DNA from: Candidatus Moraniibacteriota bacterium
GTDB lineage: Bacteria > Patescibacteriota > Minisyncoccia > Moranbacterales > UBA1568
Assembly: GCA_030690925.1 (NCBI GenBank)
Contig: JAUYFO010000072.1
Location: 1 to 7,477 of the forward strand
Length of the DNA stretch: 7,477 nucleotides
Reading direction: 5' to 3'
Below are positions 1-5,338 of this stretch, piece by piece. The position numbers and the translations under genes are program-made. The notes beneath the pieces are model-generated. The model saw nothing but the letters and a program-made list of their open reading frames with translations. It did no database searches and was not told the origin of the DNA. Every line of letters starts with the position of its first letter. The first letter of the stretch is position 1.

Positions 1-1
1 C

Positions 2-658
2 ACCCGCCACTCTTTCAGCTTTGCCAGTTACTACGACCCAAAGCGCATGGGTTTTGGGGCGCTGCGGGTACTGAACGACGATGCTATCGCTCCCGGGGCT
101 GGGTTTGGTGAGCACCCTCATGACAACATGGAGATTATCACTATCCCTCTTTCTGGTGCTCTCAAGCACCAAGACAATATGGGGAATAGCGCGGTTATCA
201 CCACTGGCGAAGTGCAGGTGATGAGTGCCGGCACCGGAGTGGCGCACGCCGAGTTTAATGCCTCAGAAACGGAACCACTAACGTTACTTCAAATCTGGAT
301 CCTCACTGATAGGCGAAACGTGGTGCCACGCTATGATCAGCGACGTTTCGATACAACACACTATCAGAATACTTTTTTCCCGGTGGTGGAGAAAATGGGT
401 GGGGAGGTACTTGGTATTTATCAGGAGGCACGTTTATCTCTGGGTCGTTTTGAAGCCGGGAAAAAGTTTGAGTATGTACCTCGTGATCTAAGCACAGGTG
501 TGTACTTTTTTGTCATTGAGGGCGAGGCTACCATAGCGGATACAAAGCTCCACCCGAGAGACGCCGTGGGTGTCTGGGAGGCAGATACCGTAGCGCTTTC
601 TTTCGACCAAGAAAGCTTTGTTTTGGCTATAGAAGTGCCTATGAACGTGGTTAGATAG
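2..658 (+). CDS. Pirin family protein, 5' end missing
   Basis: The reading frame is open from the left edge. The 15 codons before the first ATG (position 47) encode TRHSFSFASYYDPKR, a conserved pirin N-terminal segment, so the ATG at 47 is internal and the true start lies outside the window. About 218 residues are present; roughly 15-25 are missing if the protein resembles YhhW-type pirins of about 230 residues. Pirins are bicupins with one metal site in the N-terminal cupin. Its ligands are visible here, counted from the first complete codon: H38 and H40 in GEHPHDNME, then H82 and E84 in GVAHAEFN, with the spacing of the family's His-His-His-Glu set. The second cupin is the C-terminal part (GVYFFVIEGEA onward). 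Some pirins cleave quercetin in vitro, others act as transcription cofactors; the substrate here is unknown. Family assignment is firm, function is not. Confidence 0.93.
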   Translation, partial: TRHSFSFASYYDPKRMGFGALRVLNDDAIAPGAGFGEHPHDNMEIITIPLSGALKHQDNMGNSAVITTGEVQVMSAGTGVAHAEFNASETEPLTLLQIWILTDRRNVVPRYDQRRFDTTHYQNTFFPVVEKMGGEVLGIYQEARLSLGRFEAGKKFEYVPRDLSTGVYFFVIEGEATIADTKLHPRDAVGVWEADTVALSFDQESFVLAIEVPMNVVR

Positions 659-664
659 AGCGAG

Positions 665-673
665 TGCTATACT
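665..673 (+). promoter_or_regulatory. Extended -10 promoter for the mscL-malic enzyme pair
   Basis: TGCTATACT is a TGn extended -10 element with a near-consensus hexamer at 668-673. No -35 hexamer is evident 17 bases upstream (645-650 is acgtgg), which an extended -10 does not require. Predicted transcription start is near 680, giving a leader of about 20 bases before the ATG at 701. Confidence 0.6.
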
Positions 674-700
674 ACTTCTATAAACAGTAAGCATTGTTCT

Positions 701-1021
701 ATGATGGGGTTGTCAGGATTCATGGATTTTGTGCGGACGCAGGGAGTAGTAGGACTGGCCGTGGGGTTTATCTTAGGGGGTGCTATTTCCAAAGTAGTGA
801 CAGCCTTGGTGACCGATATCATCAATCCGCTCTTGGGGGTGGTATTGGGAGCCGCTGGCGGACTGAAGGCGGCTAGTTTGAACATCGGAGGAGTAGCGAT
901 TTTGTGGGGAGATTTTTTGTCAGTGACCATTGATTTTCTGGTCATTGCTTTGGTGGTGTACTACGGGGTGCGCGTGTTGGGCTTGGAGAAACTCGACAAG
1001 AAAAAAGACGCTTCTTTTTAA
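701..1021 (+). CDS. mscL: Large-conductance mechanosensitive channel (MscL family)
   Basis: Encodes a 106-residue inner-membrane protein. MscL forms a homopentamer that opens a wide pore under membrane tension and releases solutes during osmotic downshock. The pattern matches the family. A short amphipathic N-terminal helix (FMDFVRTQG) precedes TM1 (about residues 15-36), which carries the glycine/alanine-rich LAVGFILGGAISK, then TDIINPLLG. A short periplasmic loop follows, then TM2 (about 74-98) and a lysine-rich C-terminal cluster (KLDKKKD). It is shorter than the E. coli protein (136 residues), mostly in the loop and the C-terminal helix, within the range of compact homologues. ATG occurs at both 701 and 704; I use the first. 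No Shine-Dalgarno is seen. The malic enzyme start lies 20 bases after the stop, suggesting co-transcription. Confidence 0.92.
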   Translation: MMGLSGFMDFVRTQGVVGLAVGFILGGAISKVVTALVTDIINPLLGVVLGAAGGLKAASLNIGGVAILWGDFLSVTIDFLVIALVVYYGVRVLGLEKLDKKKDASF

Positions 1022-1040
1022 AAAAGTAATCCCTACTGAT

Positions 1041-2189
1041 ATGGCACAGAAAAAACAAGACATCGGCAAAGTATCACTCGTGCTCCACAAGAAGTTGCGA
1101 GGGAAGGTCAGTATTGTTCCAAAGATGTTGGTGAAAAATAAAAGTGATCTTGCTCTGGTCTATACTCCCGGAGTGGCAGCGGTGTCATCGTACCTGGCCA
1201 CCCATAAAGATAAGCTCGGTGAGTACACCATGGCTGGCAATACCGTGGCTGTCATTTCTGATGGTTCGGCTGTGCTCGGACTGGGCAACATCGGACCAGA
1301 GGGGGCGCTACCAGTGATGGAAGGCAAAGCCATGCTGTTTAAGGCACTAGCCGGTATCGATGCTTTTCCCATTGTGCTTGCCACGCAGGATACTGAAGAA
1401 ATTATCGCAACGGTGAAAAATATTGCACCAGTGTTTGGCGGTATTAATCTAGAAGACATTGCCGCACCACGTTGTTTTGAGATTGAGCGCCGCCTCCAGG
1501 CGGAACTTTCTATCCCAGTCCTCCATGATGATCAGCACGGGACCGCTCTAGTCGTTTTGGCGGGGCTAATCAACGCCTTTAAGGTGACCAAGAAAAATCC
1601 CAAGAAAGCACGAATCGTGATTGCAGGGGCTGGCGCAGCGGGAACAGCTATTGCTTCACTCCTCATGCTGTTCGGAGTAGGAGACATTATCATGATCGAT
1701 AGTAAGGGTGTTCTCCACCGCAAGCGCACTGATCTGACAGGCGAGAAACTGATGCTGGTGAAAAAAACGAACAAGAAGAATATTACTGGTGGACTGGCCG
1801 AAGCTTTGGCCGGGGCCGATGTCTTTATCGGGGTATCCAAAGGTAACACCGTCACAGCTGCTCATGTAGCCAGCATGGCCAAGAACGCCATCGTTTTTGC
1901 CCTGGCCAATCCGACGCCAGAAATCATGCCGGATATCGCTAAAAGAGCCGGAGCGATGGTGGTAGCGACAGGGCGATCGGACTTTGCCAATCAAATCAAT
2001 AACTCGCTCGGTTTCCCGGGGATTTTCCGGGGGGCGCTTGACCATCAGGTACGGCAGATTACCGACGTCATGCTCATCAAAGCGGCCAAGAACCTGGCAG
2101 CTTTGGTCAAGAAACCGACAACGGAATATATCGTCCCAAACACTTTCGACAAAGCAGTGGTGTCGGCTGTAGCCAAAGCCATTCGCTAA
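1041..2189 (+). CDS. NAD(P)-dependent malic enzyme (oxaloacetate-decarboxylating)
   Basis: Encodes 382 residues, the size of the short bacterial/archaeal malic enzymes that lack a phosphotransacetylase-like domain. It converts malate to pyruvate and CO2 with reduction of NAD(P)+, in the cytoplasm. Visible catalytic features are Tyr41 in VYTPGVA, Lys96 in MEGKAMLFK, the metal-binding Glu138-Asp139 in GGINLEDIAAP, Asp163/164 in LHDDQHGTA, the Rossmann glycine motif GAGAAGTA (196-203), ANPTPE with Asn290, and Asn320 in FANQINNSLGFPGIFRG. The frame is open back to position 930, inside mscL, but the family's N-terminus (a short helix before PKMLVKNKSDLALVYTPGVA) fits the ATG at 1041, just after the mscL stop. 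Cofactor preference cannot be settled by eye. In a fermentative minimal-genome cell it would feed pyruvate and reducing power. No Shine-Dalgarno is apparent. Confidence 0.95.
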   Translation: MAQKKQDIGKVSLVLHKKLRGKVSIVPKMLVKNKSDLALVYTPGVAAVSSYLATHKDKLGEYTMAGNTVAVISDGSAVLGLGNIGPEGALPVMEGKAMLFKALAGIDAFPIVLATQDTEEIIATVKNIAPVFGGINLEDIAAPRCFEIERRLQAELSIPVLHDDQHGTALVVLAGLINAFKVTKKNPKKARIVIAGAGAAGTAIASLLMLFGVGDIIMIDSKGVLHRKRTDLTGEKLMLVKKTNKKNITGGLAEALAGADVFIGVSKGNTVTAAHVASMAKNAIVFALANPTPEIMPDIAKRAGAMVVATGRSDFANQINNSLGFPGIFRGALDHQVRQITDVMLIKAAKNLAALVKKPTTEYIVPNTFDKAVVSAVAKAIR

Positions 2190-2209
2190 ATCGTGGGGAT
2201 TGAGAAGGT

Positions 2210-2235
2210 AAAGACGTCTCACAAGAGGCGTCTTT
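2210..2235 (+). terminator. Rho-independent-type terminator after the malic enzyme
   Basis: AAAGACGTCTC and GAGGCGTCTTT form an 11-bp stem with one G-U pair and an ACAA loop, followed by the T-rich tract TTTATGTTAT. It lies 20 bases past the malic enzyme stop. The tail runs directly into the next gene's -10 box, so termination and re-initiation are packed into about 36 bases. Confidence 0.75.
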
Positions 2236-2236
2236 A

Positions 2237-2245
2237 TGTTATACT
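2237..2245 (+). promoter_or_regulatory. Extended -10 promoter for the LytR_C gene
   Basis: TGTTATACT is a TGn extended -10 with hexamer 2240-2245, without a recognisable -35. Predicted transcription start is near 2252, about 33 bases before the ATG at 2285. It immediately abuts the preceding terminator hairpin. Confidence 0.6.
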
Positions 2246-2284
2246 GGGAGCAGAGAATTTTTTTGAGTGATTATTTTTCTTTCT

Positions 2285-2884
2285 ATGGAACCAGTAGAGA
2301 CAGAAGGTGAAGCAGCAGAAAAAAAAGAAACCATCTCGGCCACCCCCACGTCATCGCGGGAATCACTTCTTGGTACACTCTTGATCGGGTTTTTGATTGT
2401 GGTGGTACTGGCCGCTTTGGCACTGATTGGTTGGGGAGTCTATCGTGGTTGGCATTTTACTCAAGAACAAACAGCTTTGCCATCTATTGCGACTCTACCA
2501 ATCCAGCCAGAAGAAGCTCCTCCCCAAGAAGCAGCTTCGGATTCGGTTGTCGCGGAGCAACCATTAAAAGCTGCAGGAACAGAAGCGATAGTGAAAAAAG
2601 CCCAAGGGACTGATATCAAGGTGTTGAATGGTGGTGCTACCAAGGGCAGTGCTGGGGCGGTGACAGAAATCCTGAAAAAAGCCGGTTATACCAAGGCGAC
2701 ATTTGGCAATACGGTTAATAACTATACCGGGGCAGTAGTATATTTTGCCACTGGGCTTGATCAGGAGGCAGGAGCGCTGAAAGACGCCTTGATAAAAACC
2801 TATCCTAAAATTGAGACGCGCCCAGCGTTGCCAACCAACAAAGAAACCACCCGGACCCCGCTGATGGTCATTCTTGGTAAGTAA
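2285..2884 (+). CDS. Single-pass membrane protein with LytR_C domain
   Basis: Encodes 199 residues. An acidic, Ser/Thr-rich cytoplasmic tail (1-27) is followed by one membrane helix (about 28-52, LLGTLLIGFLIVVVLAALAL) and a Pro/Ala/Glu-rich linker (about 60-105). The C-terminal domain (about 110-199) opens with IKVLNGGATKGSAG and continues with a regular alpha/beta pattern to the C-terminus. That opening (V-L-N-G-x-x-x-x-G-x-A) is typical of the LytR_C domain (PF13399), which is found at the C-terminus of some LytR-CpsA-Psr cell-wall enzymes and also alone on membrane anchors. No LCP catalytic domain is present. I infer an extracytoplasmic, envelope-facing role with no known activity. A GTG at 2267 would add six residues (MIIFLS), but the ATG at 2285 is preferred because the acidic start matches a cytoplasmic tail. 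The next gene begins 19 bases after the stop. Confidence 0.8.
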   Translation: MEPVETEGEAAEKKETISATPTSSRESLLGTLLIGFLIVVVLAALALIGWGVYRGWHFTQEQTALPSIATLPIQPEEAPPQEAASDSVVAEQPLKAAGTEAIVKKAQGTDIKVLNGGATKGSAGAVTEILKKAGYTKATFGNTVNNYTGAVVYFATGLDQEAGALKDALIKTYPKIETRPALPTNKETTRTPLMVILGK

Positions 2885-2903
2885 GGGAAAATCCTCTTCA
2901 TTT

Positions 2904-3971
2904 ATGAGCGCCTTTCTTTCACTTTCTTATTTGAAAAGATTTTTTTCGCGGGGAGCGGGGATGTTGCTTTTTTTTGTTTTTCCGGCGAGCACGAACTATC
3001 AGCTCAAGGATTTCGGTTTCGGTTCGGGTGGCGCGGGCAACGCGACTTCGACGAACTATGCCATCGACGGTATCAGCGGCGAACAGAGCGGCGGCAAACT
3101 GACCGGTGCAAGCTATGATCTCGGTTCGGGACTGCTCTTTACCAATCAAGCGAACGTTCCTCCGGTGCCGACATTCACCAATCCAAGTAATTATTACAAC
3201 AAATTGAAAATTGTGCTCGATACTGGTGGCAATCCCAGTGACACGAAATTCGCCATCGCTATCAGTACGGACAATTTTGTGACGACCAACTATGTCCAGA
3301 GCGACGACACGGTCGGGGCGACGCTCGGCATCGAGGATTACCAGACGTACACCAACTGGGGGAGTGCCAGTGGTACGCTTATCATCGGTCTGACTGCCAG
3401 CACGACGTACAAGGTGAAAGTCAAGGCCTGGCAGGGCAAATTTACCGAGACCGGCTACGGTCCGACCGCCACTGTGGCGACCGTCAGCCCGCAGATGACG
3501 TTCGATATCGATGTGTCGGCAATTGATGAGGATAATAGCGTTTCCACGATAAATTTCGGCAACTTGTTCGCAGGTACGGTGACTGATAGCCCTACGAAAA
3601 TCTGGGTCAATTTCATTACCAACGGCGAGAGCGGAGGGCGCGTCTATGTCGCCGCGAGCAATGCCGGACTCCAGAGCTCCGTAGCCAGCTACCTCATCAG
3701 TGCGGTCACCGGAAACCTGACAGCATTGAACGAGGGATTCGGAGCGCAGGGATTTAGCGTGGCTGGAGGATTGTCTATCGCTACGGCATACGATCTCGCT
3801 GCCAACAATGTTGGCATCACCGACACGACCATCCGCGAGATGTTTACAGCGACCGCCCCGACGACCAACGGCCGCGGCTCGTTTCTTCTGAAAGCCAAAT
3901 CATCCGCCGTCACCCCTCCAGCAGGAGATTATACCGAGACCCTCACCGTCATCGCTTCGGCGAGTTTTTGA
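2904..3971 (+). CDS. Secreted surface protein A (fibronectin-III-like plus C-terminal beta domain)
   Basis: Encodes 355 residues from the ATG at 2904; the frame also has a TTG at 2874, inside the upstream gene, which I reject. The N-terminus is basic (YLKRFFSRGAG) with a short hydrophobic core (MLLFFVF) and a plausible signal-peptidase site at PAS near residue 29. Two TNY motifs follow (STNYQLKDFGFGSGG and STNYAIDGISGEQSGGKL) up to GLLF near residue 80. Residues about 83-190 resemble a fibronectin type III fold, with a proline-rich entry (ANVPPVPTFTNP) and exit YKVKVKAWQGKFTETGYGP. Residues about 191-355 form a beta-rich domain from ATVSPQMTFDIDV to the end TETLTVIASASF. I recognise the type as a surface-protein family common in CPR genomes, without known function. 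There is no sortase motif or membrane anchor. By eye its coding sequence is richer in G+C than the first 90 bases and the flanking spacers. Confidence 0.82.
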   Translation: MSAFLSLSYLKRFFSRGAGMLLFFVFPASTNYQLKDFGFGSGGAGNATSTNYAIDGISGEQSGGKLTGASYDLGSGLLFTNQANVPPVPTFTNPSNYYNKLKIVLDTGGNPSDTKFAIAISTDNFVTTNYVQSDDTVGATLGIEDYQTYTNWGSASGTLIIGLTASTTYKVKVKAWQGKFTETGYGPTATVATVSPQMTFDIDVSAIDEDNSVSTINFGNLFAGTVTDSPTKIWVNFITNGESGGRVYVAASNAGLQSSVASYLISAVTGNLTALNEGFGAQGFSVAGGLSIATAYDLAANNVGITDTTIREMFTATAPTTNGRGSFLLKAKSSAVTPPAGDYTETLTVIASASF

Positions 3972-3996
3972 AGGTGAGTACATAATATCCGAAAAA

Positions 3997-4023
3997 GTTC
4001 CTAGTACACTAGGAACTAGGAAC
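3997..4023 (+). promoter_or_regulatory. Palindromic operator candidate upstream of the toxin-antitoxin cassette
   Basis: Positions 3997-4016 are a perfect 20-bp palindrome: GTTCCTAGT, AC, ACTAGGAAC. A third half-site, CTAGGAAC, follows directly at 4016-4023, so two CTAGGAA copies stand in direct repeat 7 bases apart. The array covers the expected -35 area of the cassette promoter, ending 9 bases before the -10 hexamer. That placement fits an autoregulatory operator. The left arm can instead pair with the third half-site (AAAAAGTTCCTAG against CTAGGAACCTTTT, one mismatch) to form an A/T-flanked hairpin that might weakly terminate transcription from the surface protein gene. Confidence 0.6.
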
Positions 4024-4029
4024 CTTTTG

Positions 4030-4038
4030 TGCTATAAT
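4030..4038 (+). promoter_or_regulatory. Consensus extended -10 promoter, predicted leaderless
   Basis: TGCTATAAT is a perfect extended -10, with hexamer 4033-4038. Six bases separate it from the ATG at 4045, so the usual initiation point falls on the A of that ATG and predicts a leaderless mRNA. No -35 hexamer is seen; the palindrome occupies that area. Confidence 0.7.
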
Positions 4039-4044
4039 AGCATT

Positions 4045-4293
4045 ATGAACGGAGATAAAAATCCTACAATTTCCTTTCGACAGAGCCTTTTTTGGGATAC
4101 TGATTCGAAAAAGATTGATGTTGAAAAAAATGCCCGCTATATCATCGAACGGGTACTTGATTTTGGCAATGATGAAGAAATACGATGGCTTTTCAGGCAC
4201 TATCGCCGAGCTTTGCTTCAGGAAGTTTTGAATGGTTCTCGCAGCGGTCTGCATAAGAAATCAAAGGCTCTCTGGTCGCTCGTGCTCCAATAG
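4045..4293 (+). CDS. DUF6922-like small protein, putative antitoxin partner
   Basis: Encodes an 82-residue, charged, apparently soluble protein. Its core, SLFWDTDSKKIDVEKNARY followed by IIERVLDFGNDEEIRWLF and later RRALLQEV, matches my memory of the DUF6922 type: an FWD motif near residues 16-18, an I(I/V)ERVL helix, a G-x-D-E-E-x-R-W-L segment, and a C-terminal K-x-x-x-LWSLVL. Such proteins are commonly encoded just before AbiEii/AbiGii-type nucleotidyltransferases, as here, where the next start is 4 bases past this stop. By position and size it is the likely antitoxin or regulatory partner, but no DNA-binding motif can be confidently assigned. The frame extends back to a TTG at 4027, but that lies before the predicted transcription start, so the ATG at 4045 is chosen. 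Antitoxin function is inferred from context. Confidence 0.75.
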   Translation: MNGDKNPTISFRQSLFWDTDSKKIDVEKNARYIIERVLDFGNDEEIRWLFRHYRRALLQEVLNGSRSGLHKKSKALWSLVLQ

Positions 4294-4297
4294 ATAC

Positions 4298-4975
4298 ATG
4301 ATGCAACAGACAACCACGCAGGCTCTCCGTCTTGATCGTATGCCCCAGTCTACCCAGAGGGCATTTTTGTCTTGCATAGAACTGGAATTTTTTTCTGGAG
4401 GCGGGTGGTATCTGGCTGGAGGGACGGCGCTGGCGCTTCAGGTTGGTCATCGTGTTTCCGTTGATTTGGATTTTTTCACGAGTGAACAGGATTTCGATGC
4501 CGATCGGATCGAGAAAATGCTGGCAGAGCGAGGAGAATGGATGACGACGCTACGAGAGAAGGGGACGCTCTACGGATTGTTCCAGGGAGCGAAAATGAGC
4601 TTCATCGCCTATCCGTCTTTTCATCCGTCAGGTGATGGGCTGCAGTGTCAGTCGGTACGCCTCTTGCTTCCGAAGGATATCGCCGCGATGAAAATAATGG
4701 CTGTGAGTCAGCGCGGCAAAAAGCGTGACTTCGTCGATCTGTACTGGTTGGCACAGCATGGCGTGAGTCTCGAAGAAGCGCTTCTCGGAGCCATACGGCA
4801 ATATGGAGAACAGCATCACAGCTTGCCGCATTTCTTGAAGAGCCTGGTATATTTTGCCGATGCCGAAGACGATCCGATGCCAGAGATTTTTTTTCAGGCT
4901 GATTGGAAGACGATGAAGAATTATTTCGAAGCAACGGTGCCGGCACTTGCCAAGAAAATGCTGCACCTGGAGTAG
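4298..4975 (+). CDS. AbiEii/AbiGii-family nucleotidyltransferase, putative toxin
   Basis: Encodes 225 residues from the ATG at 4298 (a second ATG follows at 4301; the frame runs back to 4232 inside the partner gene). It carries the signature of the AbiEii/AbiGii nucleotidyltransferase family (PF08843): GGTALALQ (41-48) followed by HRVSVDLDFF, with Ser54, Asp56 and Asp58 as the catalytic S-x-D-x-D triad. Downstream are the conserved lysine of LPKDIAAMKIMAV (Lys132) and RGKKRDFVDLYWLA (139-152) with Asp144 and Asp147. All expected active-site residues are present, so the enzyme looks intact. Family members such as AbiEii and MenT enzymes transfer nucleotides, in some cases to tRNA, and arrest growth unless countered by a partner; AbiE gives abortive phage defence. 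The same fold also serves non-toxic roles. The 4-base gap from the partner stop suggests translational coupling. Activity and target are inferred. Confidence 0.87.
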   Translation: MMQQTTTQALRLDRMPQSTQRAFLSCIELEFFSGGGWYLAGGTALALQVGHRVSVDLDFFTSEQDFDADRIEKMLAERGEWMTTLREKGTLYGLFQGAKMSFIAYPSFHPSGDGLQCQSVRLLLPKDIAAMKIMAVSQRGKKRDFVDLYWLAQHGVSLEEALLGAIRQYGEQHHSLPHFLKSLVYFADAEDDPMPEIFFQADWKTMKNYFEATVPALAKKMLHLE

Positions 4976-4994
4976 CTGCCTGACTTGGAAACTT

Positions 4995-5096
4995 GGTCGC
5001 GGCTCATTCCTTCTCAAGGTGAAATCACGCGCCGTCACTCCCGCCGCAAGCGACTATACCGCAACACTTACCGTCATCGCCGCAGCGAGTTTCTAG
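4995..5096 (+). pseudogene. Orphan 3' end of a second secreted-protein-A gene
   Basis: This stretch encodes GRGSFLLKVKSRAVTPAASD then YTATLTVIAAASF and a TAG stop. It matches the last 33 residues of secreted protein A (GRGSFLLKAKSSAVTPPAGD, YTETLTVIASASF, TGA) with 6 amino-acid differences by my alignment. Codon third positions differ at many sites, so this is a diverged paralogue and not a fresh duplication. Similarity begins abruptly at about 4995, 20 bases after the toxin stop. The open frame upstream (residues SCLTWKL) resembles nothing in protein A and offers no start codon. The body of the paralogue, more than 300 codons, is gone. The mostly synonymous divergence suggests the fragment was under protein-level selection for most of its history, so the loss is probably more recent than the duplication. 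Confidence 0.85.
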
Positions 5097-5107
5097 AGTA
5101 TTTTTTG

Positions 5108-5116
5108 TGGTATACT
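5108..5116 (+). promoter_or_regulatory. Extended -10 element just after the orphan 3' end
   Basis: TGGTATACT is a TGn extended -10 with hexamer 5111-5116, the same design as three other promoters in the window. Predicted start is near 5123, which is after the adjacent ATG at 5117, so it cannot drive the 32-codon frame beginning there. A transcript would read on toward the secreted protein B gene, making this a possible distal promoter for it, or the start of a short untranslated RNA. Confidence 0.4.
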
Positions 5117-5248
5117 ATGTACGAGCTTTCATCAAGTCTTTCATTGAACAAAATACCAACTGTCTCGATTCCAAGCTTCAGAATGGCGAACAGGATAATC
5201 ACAGCTATTCCGTAATGTCGGAAATAGGGAGAGGTTATGGAAAATTTT

Positions 5249-5277
5249 TTGACACCAAGCCCGTATTCGTGTATAAT
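5249..5277 (+). promoter_or_regulatory. Consensus sigma70-type promoter for secreted protein B
   Basis: TTGACA at 5249-5254 and TATAAT at 5272-5277 are both perfect consensus hexamers with an optimal 17-base spacer. Predicted start is near 5284, leaving an AT-rich leader of about 55 bases before the ATG at 5339. This is the only full -35/-10 promoter in the window and suggests strong constitutive expression, as expected for an abundant surface protein. Confidence 0.85.
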
Positions 5278-5338
5278 GGAGAGTGAAAGAGTAAAAATCT
5301 TTCCAATTTTCAGGCAAAAATAAAAATTGATTCTCGTT

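Larger units (their letters stand above)
4976..5338 (+). other. Intergenic stretch between the toxin gene and secreted protein B
   Basis: These 363 bases hold no gene that I accept. They contain the orphan 3' end (4995-5096), an extended -10 element (5108-5116), an AT-rich spacer, a consensus promoter (5249-5277) and an AT-rich leader of about 55 bases without a Shine-Dalgarno. A 32-codon + strand frame (5117-5215, MYELSSSLSLNKIP...) and a longer - strand frame (5421 to 5074) cross the region; neither has supporting start signals. No tRNA-like fold or strong hairpin was found. Confidence 0.6.

Noticed and set aside
930..1040. N-terminal extension of the malic enzyme frame into mscL
   Set aside because: The extension (Trp/Cys-rich) is the out-of-frame reading of mscL; the conserved malic enzyme N-terminus fits the ATG at 1041.
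1656..2222. A 188-codon - strand frame opposite the malic enzyme
   Set aside because: It is antisense to a clearly conserved enzyme, has no domain features, and crosses the terminator.
3991..4029. The palindrome region as the terminator of secreted protein A
   Set aside because: The stem is only about half G+C and the T tract is just four bases, followed directly by a promoter; operator is the better primary reading, though weak termination is not excluded.
4995..5096. Target-site duplication made by insertion of the cassette
   Set aside because: The tail differs from copy A at many third codon positions and several residues, so it is a diverged paralogue, not a direct repeat from insertion; no inverted terminal repeats or transposase flank the cassette.
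5117..5215. A 32-codon + strand peptide gene (MYELSSSLSL...)
   Set aside because: Its ATG lies before the start point predicted from the adjacent -10 element, it has no ribosome binding site, and the peptide has no recognisable features.
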